Shown here: piece by piece, positions 43,784 to 55,042 of the stretch
How the letters are laid out: the number at the start of each line of letters is the position of its first letter
Position numbering within the stretch: position 1 is the first letter of the stretch
The notes under the pieces: generated by a model
Seen by the model: only the letters and a program-made list of their open reading frames with translations
Told to the model about the DNA's origin: nothing
Databases searched by the model: none
Assembly: GCF_003337555.1 (NCBI RefSeq)
Contig: NZ_QPJK01000001.1
Span: 1,240,001-1,304,000, forward strand
Source of the DNA: Pseudorhodoferax soli
GTDB taxonomy: Bacteria > Pseudomonadota > Gammaproteobacteria > Burkholderiales > Burkholderiaceae_C
Length of the DNA stretch: 64,000 nucleotides
Reading direction: 5' to 3'
Position numbers and translations under genes: made by a program

Positions 43784-44539
43784 GTGATCCTTTACGAGTA
43801 CCCCTTCAACGAACGCGTCCGCACGTACCTGCGCCTGGAGCACTTGTTTCGCCGCCTGGTCGAACTGATGCCGCGCGAGCATGCGGTCGACCACCACTTC
43901 GCACTCGTCACGCTGTTCGAGATCATGGACGTGGCGGCCCGCGCCGACCTCAAGTCCGACGTCCTCAAGGACCTGGAGCGCCACAAGAGCCAGCTCGCCG
44001 GCTACCGCGAGAACCCAGCCATCGACCAGCGCGTGCTCGAAGACGTGATCGGGCAGCTGGAGCAGTGCTTCACGGCGCTGCACGAGCAGCCTGGCAAGGC
44101 CGGCCAACCGTTGACCGAGAACGACTGGCTCATGAGCCTGCGCAGCCGTGTGAGCATTCCGGGCGGCACCTGCGGCTTCGACCTGCCGGCCTACTACGCC
44201 TGGCAGCACGAGCCTGCGGACGTGCGCCGCCAGGCCATCGCCGGGTGGAGCACCACGCTGGCGCCGCTGGCCGAATCCATCCAGCACCTGCTCAAGATGC
44301 TGCGCGACTCCGGCGCACCGCAGAAGGTGATGGCGCTGGCGGGCCAGTTCCAGCAGAACCTGCCGCAAGGCCGGACCTACAACCTCATGCGCCTGCGCAT
44401 CGACCCAACGCTCGGCCTGGTGCCCGAGATCAGCGGCAACCGGCTCATGGTCTCGGTGCGGCTCATGCGCCTGGGCGAGGATGCCAAGCTGCACCAGGCC
44501 AGCGACGATGCCGCTTTCGAAGTGGCACTCTGCGCCTGA
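43784..44539 (+). CDS. zapD: Cell division protein ZapD
   Basis: 251 residues. The start chosen is GTG 43784, because homologues begin with the ILYEYPFNERVRTYLRLEHL sequence right after the start; an upstream frame from 43721 overlaps coaE. Conserved pieces include ADLKSDVLKDLERHK, SRVSIPGGTCGFDLPAYYAW and LPQGRTYNLMRLRID. ZapD (DUF1342) bundles FtsZ filaments at midcell. It lies between coaE and yacG, an order shared with Escherichia coli, which supports the call. Confidence 0.95.
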   Translation: MILYEYPFNERVRTYLRLEHLFRRLVELMPREHAVDHHFALVTLFEIMDVAARADLKSDVLKDLERHKSQLAGYRENPAIDQRVLEDVIGQLEQCFTALHEQPGKAGQPLTENDWLMSLRSRVSIPGGTCGFDLPAYYAWQHEPADVRRQAIAGWSTTLAPLAESIQHLLKMLRDSGAPQKVMALAGQFQQNLPQGRTYNLMRLRIDPTLGLVPEISGNRLMVSVRLMRLGEDAKLHQASDDAAFEVALCA

Positions 44540-44540
44540 C

Positions 44541-44744
44541 ATGGCCAGCGATCCCTCGGCACGCTGGGTGACGTGCCCGACCTGCAAGGGGAAGAGCCTG
44601 TACGGGCCCGGCAATGCGTTCCGCCCGTTCTGCAGCGAGCGCTGCAAGAACCTGGACTTCGGCGCCTGGGCCAGCGAGAGCTTCGCCGTGCCAGACCCCA
44701 CGCCGCCGGACGACCAGCCCTTCGGCGATCCCCGGCTTCAGTAG
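44541..44744 (+). CDS. yacG: DNA gyrase inhibitor YacG, zinc protein
   Basis: 67 residues from ATG 44541, one base after the zapD stop. The zinc site has four cysteines: CPTCKG and FCSERCKNLDFGAW. Small size and the CPxC plus CSxRC pattern are the family hallmarks, together with the acidic, proline-rich C-terminal tail (PDPTPPDDQP) that contacts GyrB in the E. coli protein. The gene ends four bases from the convergent Nudix gene. Confidence 0.95.
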   Translation: MASDPSARWVTCPTCKGKSLYGPGNAFRPFCSERCKNLDFGAWASESFAVPDPTPPDDQPFGDPRLQ

Positions 44745-44748
44745 CGCC

Positions 44749-45219
44749 TCAGGCGCAGGTGGCGCCCGGGAAGCCGCGCTCCGCGGCCAGCCAATCGAGC
44801 ACCGGCAGAGCGCCAGGCAGCACGGGCGACTGTGCCACCGGCAATGTGGCCCAGGCGAAGCGCTGGCCTTCGCGCATCTCCAGCTGGCCGGTCCATGCAC
44901 GGACCTTGCAGAAGCTGAGCCGCACCAGTGCGTGCGGGTAGTCCACGAGCTCCACGCGCCAGGGCTCTGCGGCGGCGATCACGATGCCGATCTCCTCGTG
45001 CAGTTCGCGGCGCAGCGCCTGCTCCACGGTCTCGCCCGCTTCGAGCTTGCCGCCCGGGAATTCCCAGTAGCCGGCGTAGACCTTGCCCTCGGGGCGCGAG
45101 GTCAGCAGGAAGTCGCCGTTGGTGGCGAGCAGCACGCCGACGGCCACGTCGATGGCCTTGCGGTCGGGCCCCCCTTCGCGCGGCCGGTCTCCGTCGGCCA
45201 CCAGCGTCGCGCCGCTCAT
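44749..45219 (-). CDS. mutT: Nudix hydrolase, MutT-like (8-oxo-dGTP diphosphatase)
   Basis: 156 residues from ATG 45219, overlapping the ATPase stop by four bases; the longer open frame lies inside that gene. The Nudix box GGKLEAGETVEQALRRELHE plus EIGI is complete, preceded by RPEGKVYAGYWEFPGG, a MutT-type lead-in. The neighbourhood (yacG on one side, secA a little further) is the MutT position in E. coli, so a role in cleansing 8-oxo-dGTP is likely. The Nudix substrate cannot be proven from motifs alone. Confidence 0.9.
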   Translation of the reverse strand: MSGATLVADGDRPREGGPDRKAIDVAVGVLLATNGDFLLTSRPEGKVYAGYWEFPGGKLEAGETVEQALRRELHEEIGIVIAAAEPWRVELVDYPHALVRLSFCKVRAWTGQLEMREGQRFAWATLPVAQSPVLPGALPVLDWLAAERGFPGATCA

Positions 45220-46091
45220 TGCGCGGCGTGCCGGCCCGCGTAGTCGCGCGCGAACTGGTAGGCCACGCGGCCGCTGCGCGATGCACGCTCGAGCGCCCAG
45301 ACCAGAGCCTCCGGCCGAGCCGCCTCGATGGCCGCATCCGGCACGCCGAAGGAACGCAGCCACTGGGCCACGATGACGAGGTACTCGTCCTGGGTGAACG
45401 GGTAGAAGCTGACCCACAGCCCGAAACGTTCGGACAGGGAAATCTTCTCCTCCACCACCTCGCCCGGGTGCAGTTCGCCGTCGTCCGTGTGCTTGTACGT
45501 GAGGTTTTCCTTCATGTACTCGGGCAGCAGGTGGCGGCGGTTGCTGGTCGAATAGATCAGCACGTTGGGCGTGGACGCCGCCACCGAACCGTCCAGGATG
45601 GACTTCAGCGCCTTGTAGCCGGGCTCGCCGTCCTCGAAGCTGAGGTCGTCGCAGAAGATGATGAACTTCTCGGGCCGCTGGGCCACCACCTCGACGATGT
45701 CGGGCAGATCCACCAGATCGGCCTTGTCGACCTCGATCAGGCGCAGGCCGCGTGGTGCGTACTCGTTGAGGCAGGCGCGGATCAGCGAGGACTTGCCCGT
45801 GCCGCGCGCGCCCGTCAACAGCACGTTGTTGGCCGGTTTGCCTTCGACGAATTGCAGCGTGTTGCGCTGGATCTTCTCCTTCTGGCCGTCGATCTCCTGC
45901 AAGTCGGCCAGGCGCATCACGCCCACGTGGCGCACCGGCTCCAGCAGCGCGTGGCCGGAGCTGCGCTTGCGGTAGCGGTAGGCGATGGAGGCCGACCAGT
46001 CCGGTTCGGAGAGCGGCGCCGGCAGCACACGCTCGATGCGCGCCATGAGCTGCTCGGCCCGCGCGAGCATGCGTTCGAAGTGCTCGTTCAT
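45216..46091 (-). CDS. AAA ATP-binding protein, DUF815 family
   Basis: 291 residues. Walker A is NVLLTGARGTGKSSLIRACL near residues 88-107, Walker B is KFIIFCDDLSFE, then TSNRRHLLPE as a sensor and RFGLWVSFYPFTQDEYL. These are the family features of DUF815 ATPases, whose job is unknown. It starts four bases after the argJ stop and overlaps mutT, so argJ, this gene and mutT look like one leftward operon. It contains no membrane segment. A chaperone-like or regulatory role is a guess only. Confidence 0.9.
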   Translation of the reverse strand: MNEHFERMLARAEQLMARIERVLPAPLSEPDWSASIAYRYRKRSSGHALLEPVRHVGVMRLADLQEIDGQKEKIQRNTLQFVEGKPANNVLLTGARGTGKSSLIRACLNEYAPRGLRLIEVDKADLVDLPDIVEVVAQRPEKFIIFCDDLSFEDGEPGYKALKSILDGSVAASTPNVLIYSTSNRRHLLPEYMKENLTYKHTDDGELHPGEVVEEKISLSERFGLWVSFYPFTQDEYLVIVAQWLRSFGVPDAAIEAARPEALVWALERASRSGRVAYQFARDYAGRHAAQ

Positions 46092-46095
46092 CGGA

Positions 46096-47325
46096 TCAGG
46101 AACGGTAGTCGGCGTTGATGCTCACGTAGTCGTGGCTGAGGTCGCAAGTCCAGACCGTGTCGACGGCGTCGCCGCGGCCCAGGCCCACGCGGATCGTGAT
46201 CTCGCTTTGCTTCATGACGCGCTGGCCGTCTTCCTCGCGGTACTCGGGCCGGCGGCCGCCGCGCGTGACCACGTGCACGTCGTCCAGATGCAGTTCGATC
46301 AGCGTCTGGTCAAGGTCATGGATGCCGGCATAGCCCACGGCCGCCAGGATGCGGCCCAGATTCGGGTCGCTCGCGAAAAAGGCCGTCTTGACCAGCGGCG
46401 AATGGGCAATGGCGTAGGCCGCCAGCCGGCATTCCTCGGCTGATCTGCCGCCTTCGACGCGGATGGTGATGAACTTGGTCGCACCCTCGCCGTCGCGCAC
46501 GATGGCCTGGGCCAGCTTCTGCGCCACCTCCAGCAGGCCCGCCTTGAGTGCACGGCCGTCGGCCGTGTCCCAGGATTCGACGACCGGATGCGCCGCCTTC
46601 TGCGTCGCGATCACGACAAACGAGTCGTTGGTGGAGGTGTCGCCGTCGATGGTCACGCGGTTGAACGACGCATCGGCGAGGTCACGGGCCAGCTGCTGCA
46701 TGAGCGCCGGCGCGATCTTCGCGTCGGTCGCCAGGTAGCCCAGCATGGTCGCCATGTTCGGCCGGATCATGCCTGCGCCCTTGCTGATGCCCGTGATGGC
46801 CACCGGCACGCCGGACAGGGTGACCTGCGTGCTGAACGCCTTGGGCACCGTGTCCGTGGTCATGATGCCTTCGGCCGCGCGCGCCCAATGGTCGGCCTTG
46901 GCGTCGGCCAGCGCGGCCGGCAGGCCCGCGATGATGCGGTCGCTGGGCAGTGGCTCCATGATCACGCCGGTCGAGAACGGCAGGATCTGCTCGGGGGCGA
47001 TGTCCAGGTGCTGGGCCAGCGCCACGCAGGTGGCCTGCGCACGCGCCAGGCCGTCGTCGCCGGTGCCGGCGTTGGCGTTGCCCGTGTTCACCAGGATCGC
47101 GCGGATGCCATGGCCGGCTTGCAGGTGCTTGCGGCAGATCTGCACGGGTGCGGCACAGAAGCGGTTCTGCGTGAACACGCCGGCCACGGCCGCGCCGTCG
47201 TCGAGCAGCACGACCGTCAGGTCCTTGCGGTTGGCCTTGCGCACGCCGGCTTCGGCGACACCGATGCGCACGCCGGCGACGGCGTGCAGGTCAGCGGGAT
47301 TCGGAGGGGAAAGATGAACGGGCAT
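46096..47325 (-). CDS. argJ: Bifunctional ornithine acetyltransferase/N-acetylglutamate synthase
   Basis: 409 residues. N-terminal [20 protein letters not shown] and [19 protein letters not shown]; the autocleavage motif is present in [17 protein letters not shown], where cleavage before the threonine of ATML makes alpha and beta chains and exposes the nucleophile. Later parts include [14 protein letters not shown] and [17 protein letters not shown]. ArgJ transfers acetyl between N-acetylornithine and glutamate in the cyclic arginine pathway. It begins 21 bases after secA ends. Length and motifs are typical. Confidence 0.96.
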   Translation of the reverse strand: MPVHLSPPNPADLHAVAGVRIGVAEAGVRKANRKDLTVVLLDDGAAVAGVFTQNRFCAAPVQICRKHLQAGHGIRAILVNTGNANAGTGDDGLARAQATCVALAQHLDIAPEQILPFSTGVIMEPLPSDRIIAGLPAALADAKADHWARAAEGIMTTDTVPKAFSTQVTLSGVPVAITGISKGAGMIRPNMATMLGYLATDAKIAPALMQQLARDLADASFNRVTIDGDTSTNDSFVVIATQKAAHPVVESWDTADGRALKAGLLEVAQKLAQAIVRDGEGATKFITIRVEGGRSAEECRLAAYAIAHSPLVKTAFFASDPNLGRILAAVGYAGIHDLDQTLIELHLDDVHVVTRGGRRPEYREEDGQRVMKQSEITIRVGLGRGDAVDTVWTCDLSHDYVSINADYRS

Positions 47326-47346
47326 GGGATTCCTTCTGTCGGCGTC

Positions 47347-50109
<2,763 letters not shown>

Positions 50110-50291
50110 GAATACGAGATCGCCCGCCTCCGCCCGGCATGGCGCGGTGGCATGGCGACCGAAATCCCTTGGTGTCGGTGGAATCCGGAAATGGCGGCAA
50201 GTGCGCAAATGGCCAAGGCCCGGCGCGTGCCAAACCGGCGATTTTATGCCGGGCGCCCTGCGGCGCTGGTGCGCCCGATAATCCCCAGCCC

Positions 50292-50597
50292 ATGCATGCC
50301 CCCCGCCGCTCGTTCACCCTGCAACAGGCCTTTGCCGATTCCCAGCCGCTGGCGCGGCTGTCGGCCCTGGTGCGCGAGTCGGCCGAGCGCCTGGCCGCGG
50401 TGCAGCAGCTGATCCCCCCCACCATGCGGACCGCCATCCGGCCCGGCCCGATCGACGAGAACGGCTGGTGCCTGCTGGTGGACAACAGTGCCGTGGCCGC
50501 CAAGCTGCGGCACCTGGCGCCGCTGCTGCAGCAGGCGCTGGGCAACCGCGGCCTGGCGGTGACGGCCATCCGCGTCAAGATCCAGAAGCGGCTCTAG
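50292..50597 (+). CDS. DUF721 protein, DciA-like
   Basis: 101 residues from ATG 50292 (another ATG does not follow in frame nearby). Sequence [20 protein letters not shown], then [20 protein letters not shown] and [15 protein letters not shown] with a basic C-terminus VKIQKRL. This is the DUF721 fold found in DciA, the helicase loader of many bacteria that lack DnaC. In betaproteobacteria such genes often lie beside secA, as here. Helicase loading is known for related proteins but not shown for this short version. Confidence 0.85.
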   Translation: MHAPRRSFTLQQAFADSQPLARLSALVRESAERLAAVQQLIPPTMRTAIRPGPIDENGWCLLVDNSAVAAKLRHLAPLLQQALGNRGLAVTAIRVKIQKRL

Positions 50598-50688
50598 GAG
50601 CCAGCGCCGCGGGGCTGGGTTTGCCCCCGTTCGCGACGTTGCCATCGGGCCACGGGGTAGCATCCCTTTCCCCTTTTTCGGTCCCAGC

Positions 50689-50718
50689 CACACGGCACAT
50701 CTCCACACGGCACATCTG
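50689..50718. repeat. Two-copy 15-base tandem repeat just before serA
   Basis: The units at 50689-50703 and 50704-50718 read CACACGGCACATCTC and CACACGGCACATCTG, identical at 14 of 15 positions, and end six bases before the serA ATG. No Shine-Dalgarno sequence lies between the repeat and the start. The repeat may be a binding site or a duplication that has disturbed the ribosome site. The rest of the 126-base region before serA shows nothing else that I recognise. Confidence 0.8.
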
Positions 50719-50723
50719 CATCC

Positions 50724-51956
50724 ATGACCCTTCCGACGACCTCCCTGGACAAGGCCAAGATCAAGTTCCTGTTGCTCGAGGGCATCCACCCCTCTGCCGT
50801 GGAGGTGCTGCGCGCCGCCGGCTACAGCCAGATCGAGTCCCTGCCCTCGGCTTTGCCCGACGAAGAGCTCAAGCGCAAGATCGCCGACGTGCACTTCATC
50901 GGCATCCGCTCGCGCACGCAGCTCACCGCCGAGGTGTTCGCGCACGCGCACAAGCTGGTGGCCGCAGGGTGCTTTTGCATCGGCACCAACCAGGTCGACC
51001 TGGCTGCCGCACGCGAACGCGGCATCGCGGTGTTCAACGCGCCTTACTCCAACACGCGCTCGGTGGCCGAACTCGTGATCGCCGAGGCCATCCTGCTGCT
51101 GCGCGGCATCCCGGCCAAGAACGCTGCCGCGCACCGCGGTGGCTGGCTGAAAACGGCCGAAAACGCCTACGAGATCCGCGGCAAGACGCTGGGCGTGGTG
51201 GGTTACGGTGCCATCGGCACGCAGCTGTCGGTGCTGGCCGAGGCCCTGGGCATGCATGTGCAGTTCCATGACATCGTCTCCAAGCTGCCGCTGGGCAATG
51301 CGCGCCAGGTGGGCCTGGCCGAGCTGCTGGCCACCAGCGACATCGTCACGCTGCACGTGCCCGAGACCCCCTCCACGCAGTGGATGGTGGGCGCCGAGCA
51401 GATCGCGGCCATGAAGCCGGGCGCCATCCTGATCAACGCCTCGCGCGGCACCGTGGTCGAGATCGACCCGCTGGCCGAAGCGGTCAAGGCCGGCAGGCTG
51501 CTGGGTGCGGCCATCGACGTGTTCCCCGTGGAGCCACGCGGCAACAAGGACGAATTCCAGTCGCCGCTGCGGGGCCTGGACAACGTCATCCTGACGCCAC
51601 ACATCGGCGGCTCGACCATGGAGGCCCAGGCCAACATCGGCCTGGAAGTGGCCGAGAAGCTGGTGCGCTACAGCGATACGGGTGCGACCACCTCGTCGGT
51701 GAATTTTCCCGAGGTCTCGCTGCCCTCACACCCGGGCAAGCACCGCCTGCTGCACGTGCACCACAACGTGCCGGGCGTGCTGTCGGAGATCAACCGCATC
51801 TTCTCGGACAACCAGATCAACATCTCGGCCCAGTACCTGCAGACCAACGAGAAGATCGGCTACGTGGTGATCGACCTGGACGCCGGCTCCTCCGAACGCG
51901 CGCTCGAGAAGCTGGCCCAGGTGGCGGGCACCATCCGCACCCGCGTGCTCTTCTGA
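50724..51956 (+). CDS. serA: D-3-phosphoglycerate dehydrogenase with ACT domain
   Basis: 410 residues. The substrate domain holds LEGIHPSAVEVLRAAGY and FIGIRSRTQLTAEVF; the NAD domain has GVVGYGAIGTQLSVLAEALG, INASRGTVVEIDPLAEA and HIGGSTMEAQANIGLEVAEK, the last carrying the catalytic histidine. Residues about 335-410 form an ACT domain (RLLHVHHNVPGVLSEINRIF) for feedback control by serine. It converts 3-phosphoglycerate to phosphohydroxypyruvate, first step of serine synthesis. The size and the ACT domain match the short E. coli-type enzyme. It ends four bases before the convergent DUF1275 gene. Confidence 0.95.
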   Translation: MTLPTTSLDKAKIKFLLLEGIHPSAVEVLRAAGYSQIESLPSALPDEELKRKIADVHFIGIRSRTQLTAEVFAHAHKLVAAGCFCIGTNQVDLAAARERGIAVFNAPYSNTRSVAELVIAEAILLLRGIPAKNAAAHRGGWLKTAENAYEIRGKTLGVVGYGAIGTQLSVLAEALGMHVQFHDIVSKLPLGNARQVGLAELLATSDIVTLHVPETPSTQWMVGAEQIAAMKPGAILINASRGTVVEIDPLAEAVKAGRLLGAAIDVFPVEPRGNKDEFQSPLRGLDNVILTPHIGGSTMEAQANIGLEVAEKLVRYSDTGATTSSVNFPEVSLPSHPGKHRLLHVHHNVPGVLSEINRIFSDNQINISAQYLQTNEKIGYVVIDLDAGSSERALEKLAQVAGTIRTRVLF

Positions 51957-51960
51957 GCCC

Positions 51961-52725
51961 TTAGAGCCTGCGCGGCCGCGCCAGCAGCGGCCGCAGCTTG
52001 TGCAGGTCGCGCCACAGCGGTGGCAGCGAGATGGCCAGCAGCAAGGCGGCCAGCGGCACCACACAGACGAAGCCCAGGTGCGTGAAGCCCAGCGCGCCGG
52101 CAATGCCGCCTAGCACGAAGGCCGTTAGCAGCCCGCCCGTGAGCCGCAGCTTGGCGCGGTCGTGGCGCACCGGGCCCTGCTGGGAGGCCGCCCGGTTGAA
52201 GTACAGCAGCTTGCCCAGTTCCATGCCCAGGTCGGTCACGTTGCCCGTCATGTGCGTGGTCCGCACGCGGCCACCCGAGGTCTTGGAACTCACGGCGTTC
52301 TGCAGGCCCATGATGAAGGACAGCAGGAGCACGGTGAGCGGCACCGTGAACGGCGTCTGCCAGCCCAGCGTGATCGCCCCCATAAGACCGAACGGGAACA
52401 TCAGCAGCGCCTCGCACAGCAGCGGTAGCGCGTAGATGCTGTCCAGCCGGCGCTGGCGCCCCCAGTTGACCAGCATGGCCGTGGCTGCGGCCCCGGCGAC
52501 GAAGGCCAGCAGCGCACCCAGCGCCGTGAGCACCAGCCGGCCCTGGCCCAACGCCAGCCCGTCCGCCAGCTGCGATGTGAAGCCCGTCATGTGCGAGGTG
52601 TACTGGTGCAGCACCAGGAAGCCGCCGGCATTGATGGCGCCGGCATTGAAGGCCAGGAGCATGCCCAGGGCCAGGTTGGTCGATGGCGCGCGGTGCCGGC
52701 TGGTCAGGACGAGGAAACGGCGCAT
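51961..52725 (-). CDS. DUF1275 (YoaK-like) membrane protein
   Basis: 254 residues from ATG 52725; the frame is open to 52920 but across the region of the HAD gene. Six hydrophobic helices are visible. Motifs NAGGFLVLHQYTSHMTGFTS and MGLQNAVSSKTSGGRVRTTH, then MTGNVTDLGMELGKLLYFN, mark the DUF1275 family, which has no fixed function. It faces serA tail to tail. The gene begins 40 bases after the HAD gene ends on the same strand, so the two could be cotranscribed. Confidence 0.88.
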   Translation of the reverse strand: MRRFLVLTSRHRAPSTNLALGMLLAFNAGAINAGGFLVLHQYTSHMTGFTSQLADGLALGQGRLVLTALGALLAFVAGAAATAMLVNWGRQRRLDSIYALPLLCEALLMFPFGLMGAITLGWQTPFTVPLTVLLLSFIMGLQNAVSSKTSGGRVRTTHMTGNVTDLGMELGKLLYFNRAASQQGPVRHDRAKLRLTGGLLTAFVLGGIAGALGFTHLGFVCVVPLAALLLAISLPPLWRDLHKLRPLLARPRRL

Positions 52726-52765
52726 GGCGGGCAATGCGATGCAAACCCCGGGCCAGGCTGCCCTT

Positions 52766-53437
52766 TCACTCCCAGAAGGACAGCAGGGCCGGCAGCGCGG
52801 CCATGTCCTCGAACACGTGCACGGCACCGGCGGCGCGCAGGGCCTCGGCCGGGCTGTGGCCAGGGCCACCCGGGCTGTAGCCGAACACCGTGGCACCGGC
52901 CGCGGCACCCGCCGTGACACCGGTGACCGTGTCTTCCACTACCGCGCAATGGCGCGGGTCCACGCCCAGCGCCTCGGCCGCCGCGAGGTACACATCGGGG
53001 AAGGGCTTGGAGCGGGGCATCTCGTGGCCGCTGAAGATGCGGCCCTCGAACAGCGGATACAGGCCCACCTTGCGCAGCTGCATCTCCACCTTGCCGCGGT
53101 CGGCGCCCGAGGCGCAGGCGATGCGGCCGCCCAGGGCTGCATGCAGCGCGGGCACGGCCTCCAGGGCACCGGCGATGGGCACCAGGTCGCGCTCCAGCGC
53201 CTCGTTGCGCCGGGCCCAGAAGGCCTGCAGCCATTCTTGCGTGACGGGCTGGCCGGTGCGCTGCTCGATCAACGCGGCCTCGTCCTTGACGGCCTTGCCG
53301 ATGAAGATGCGCATGCATTCCTGCTGGGTCAGCTGCCAGCCGCGCTCGCCCAGGACCTGGACCAGCACACGGTGGGTGATGGGCTCTGAATCGACGAGCA
53401 CGCCGTCGCAGTCGAAAAGGATGGCTTCGAATCGCAT
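52766..53437 (-). CDS. HAD-superfamily phosphatase, beta-phosphoglucomutase-like
   Basis: 223 residues from ATG 53437; a second ATG at 53446 would give a three-residue extension. Motif I is FDCDGVLVDSEPIT with the nucleophile aspartate and acid/base aspartate, motif II is ACASGADRGKVEM, motif III is the lysine in RSKPFPDVYLAA, and motif IV is VVEDTVTGVTAG. The alpha-helical cap after motif I places it in subfamily IA with sugar-phosphate phosphatases and phosphoglycolate phosphatases. The substrate cannot be read. Confidence 0.9.
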   Translation of the reverse strand: MRFEAILFDCDGVLVDSEPITHRVLVQVLGERGWQLTQQECMRIFIGKAVKDEAALIEQRTGQPVTQEWLQAFWARRNEALERDLVPIAGALEAVPALHAALGGRIACASGADRGKVEMQLRKVGLYPLFEGRIFSGHEMPRSKPFPDVYLAAAEALGVDPRHCAVVEDTVTGVTAGAAAGATVFGYSPGGPGHSPAEALRAAGAVHVFEDMAALPALLSFWE

Positions 53438-53468
53438 GGCCGCCATTGGACCACGCAGGCGCAACCGT

Positions 53469-53867
53469 TCAGCGCAGCCTGCCGTCGAGGTAGTGCCAGC
53501 GGCCGCCTTCGCGCACGAAGCGGCTGCGCTCGTGCAGGCGGTGGGCGCGGCCGGCGGCGTCGCGCTGGCGTGCAACGAACTCGACCTCGGCATGGTCGGC
53601 GTCGACGGGCCGGTGCTCCTTGACCTCGAGGCCCAGCCAGCGCGTGCCGGCGTCGAAGTTCAGCTGCGCGGGCCGGTGGCTGGCATGCCAGGTCGCCAGC
53701 AGGTAGTCGGCGCGCTCACGCACGAAGGCGGTGTAGCGCGAGCGCATGAGCGACTCGGCATCGGGCGCGGGCGTGGCGCCGAAGTCGTCGAGGTAGCGGC
53801 CGCAGCAAGCGGAGTAGTCCAGCGCGCGCTTGCGCACGTCGAGCCGGCCGCAGGGGCAGGCCGTCAC
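53469..53867 (-). CDS. YchJ-like (UPF0225) protein
   Basis: 132 residues from GTG 53867, which overlaps the acyl-CoA dehydrogenase stop by four bases (GTGA). The N-terminus has a cysteine cluster, CPCGRLDVRKRALDYSACCG, then LMRSRYTAFVRERADYLLAT and a beta-rich region (LGLEVKEHRPVDADHAEVEF, RHLHERSRFVREG-like). These are the marks of the YchJ/UPF0225 family. The extra C-terminal SEC-C zinc motif of some homologues is missing, so this is the short form. Function unknown. The only supported start is the GTG, since no ATG lies at the family's beginning. Confidence 0.85.
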   Translation of the reverse strand: MTACPCGRLDVRKRALDYSACCGRYLDDFGATPAPDAESLMRSRYTAFVRERADYLLATWHASHRPAQLNFDAGTRWLGLEVKEHRPVDADHAEVEFVARQRDAAGRAHRLHERSRFVREGGRWHYLDGRLR

Positions 53868-54994
53868 GCCAGCGCGCGCGTGATCAAAATCTTCTGCACG
53901 TCGCTCGTGCCCTCGTAGATCTGGCACACGCGCACATCGCGGTAGATGCGTTCCACCGGGAAGTCGCTCACGATGCCGTAGCCGCCCAGCGTCTGGATCG
54001 CCGCGCTGCAGACGCGCTCGGCCATCTCGCTGGCGAACAGCTTGGCCATGGCGGCCTCCTTGAGGCAGGGCCGGCCGGCATCGCGCAGGCTGGCGGCATG
54101 CCAGATCAGCTGGCGCGCCGCTTCGATCTGCGTGGCGCAGTCGGCCAGCCGGAAGCCCACGGCCTGGTGCTGGAAGATCGGCTGGCCAAAGCTCTCGCGC
54201 TCCTTGGCATAGGCCAGCGCGGCTTCGAACGCGCTGCGCGCCATGCCCACGCTCTGTGCGGCGATGCCGATGCGTCCACCTTCGAGCGCGCCCAGCGCGA
54301 TCTTGTAGCCCTCGCCTTCGGCGCCGATCAGGTGGTCGGCCGGGATGCGGCAGCCCTCGAAGTTGATCTGCGCCGTGTCGCTGCTGTGCTGGCCCAGCTT
54401 GTCCTCCAGCCGCGCGACCTGGTAGCCGGGCGCGTCGGTCGGCACGATGAAGGCGCTCATGCCCTTCTTGCCGGCGCCCTTGTCGGTCACCGCGATGACG
54501 ATGGCCACATGGCCGTTCTTGCCGCTGGTGATGAACTGCTTGACGCCGTCGATCACGTAGCCGTCGCCATCCTTGCGCGCCGTGGTGCGCAGGGCCGAGG
54601 CATCGCTGCCCACATGCGGCTCGGTCAGGCAGAAGGCGCCCAGCATCTGGCCCTGCGCCAGGGGTTCGAGCCAGCGCTTCTTCTGCGCCGCGTTGCCGTA
54701 GCGCATGAGGATGGCGTTGACGGGGCAGTTGGTCACGCTGATGGCGGTGCTGGTGCCGCCGTCGCCAGCGGCAATCTCTTCCAGCACCAGCGCCAGCGTC
54801 AGGTAGTCGAGGCCGGCACCGCCGTGCTCCTCGGGCACGCAGATGCCGTAGGCGCCGAGCGCGGCCAGGCCCTGGTGGGCGGCCTTGGGAAAGAGGTGCT
54901 CGCGGTCCCATTGCGCGGCGTAGGGCCAGAGTTCGGCCTGGGCGAAATCGCGCACGGCGTCGCGGATCGCTTCCTGGTCGGGTGTCAGCAGCAT
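53864..54994 (-). CDS. Acyl-CoA dehydrogenase
   Basis: 376 residues from ATG 54994 (a start at 55036 would add 14 unrelated residues). Acyl-CoA dehydrogenase domains in order: N-terminal helices (LTPDQEAIRDAVRDFAQAEL), middle sheet (LGAFCLTEPHVGSDASALRT, ITSGKNGHVAIV), and C-terminal helices with GQPIFQHQAVGFRLAD and the late segment RVCQIYEGTSDVQKILITR, whose glutamate is the catalytic base. It uses FAD to oxidise an acyl-CoA to the 2-enoyl-CoA. Short/branched-chain substrates are likely by resemblance but not certain. It lies 48 bases downstream of the AraC-amidase gene. Confidence 0.94.
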   Translation of the reverse strand: MLLTPDQEAIRDAVRDFAQAELWPYAAQWDREHLFPKAAHQGLAALGAYGICVPEEHGGAGLDYLTLALVLEEIAAGDGGTSTAISVTNCPVNAILMRYGNAAQKKRWLEPLAQGQMLGAFCLTEPHVGSDASALRTTARKDGDGYVIDGVKQFITSGKNGHVAIVIAVTDKGAGKKGMSAFIVPTDAPGYQVARLEDKLGQHSSDTAQINFEGCRIPADHLIGAEGEGYKIALGALEGGRIGIAAQSVGMARSAFEAALAYAKERESFGQPIFQHQAVGFRLADCATQIEAARQLIWHAASLRDAGRPCLKEAAMAKLFASEMAERVCSAAIQTLGGYGIVSDFPVERIYRDVRVCQIYEGTSDVQKILITRALA

Positions 54995-55042
54995 GCGGTG
55001 TCTCCAAACGGAGGCGGCCTGGTTGGCGCCAAGCATTCGATG

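Noticed and set aside
44744-44756. GCGCC-TCA-GGCGC hairpin between convergent yacG and mutT as a terminator
   Set aside because: Arms of five bases, loop of three, overlapping a stop codon and without a T tract; too weak to support.
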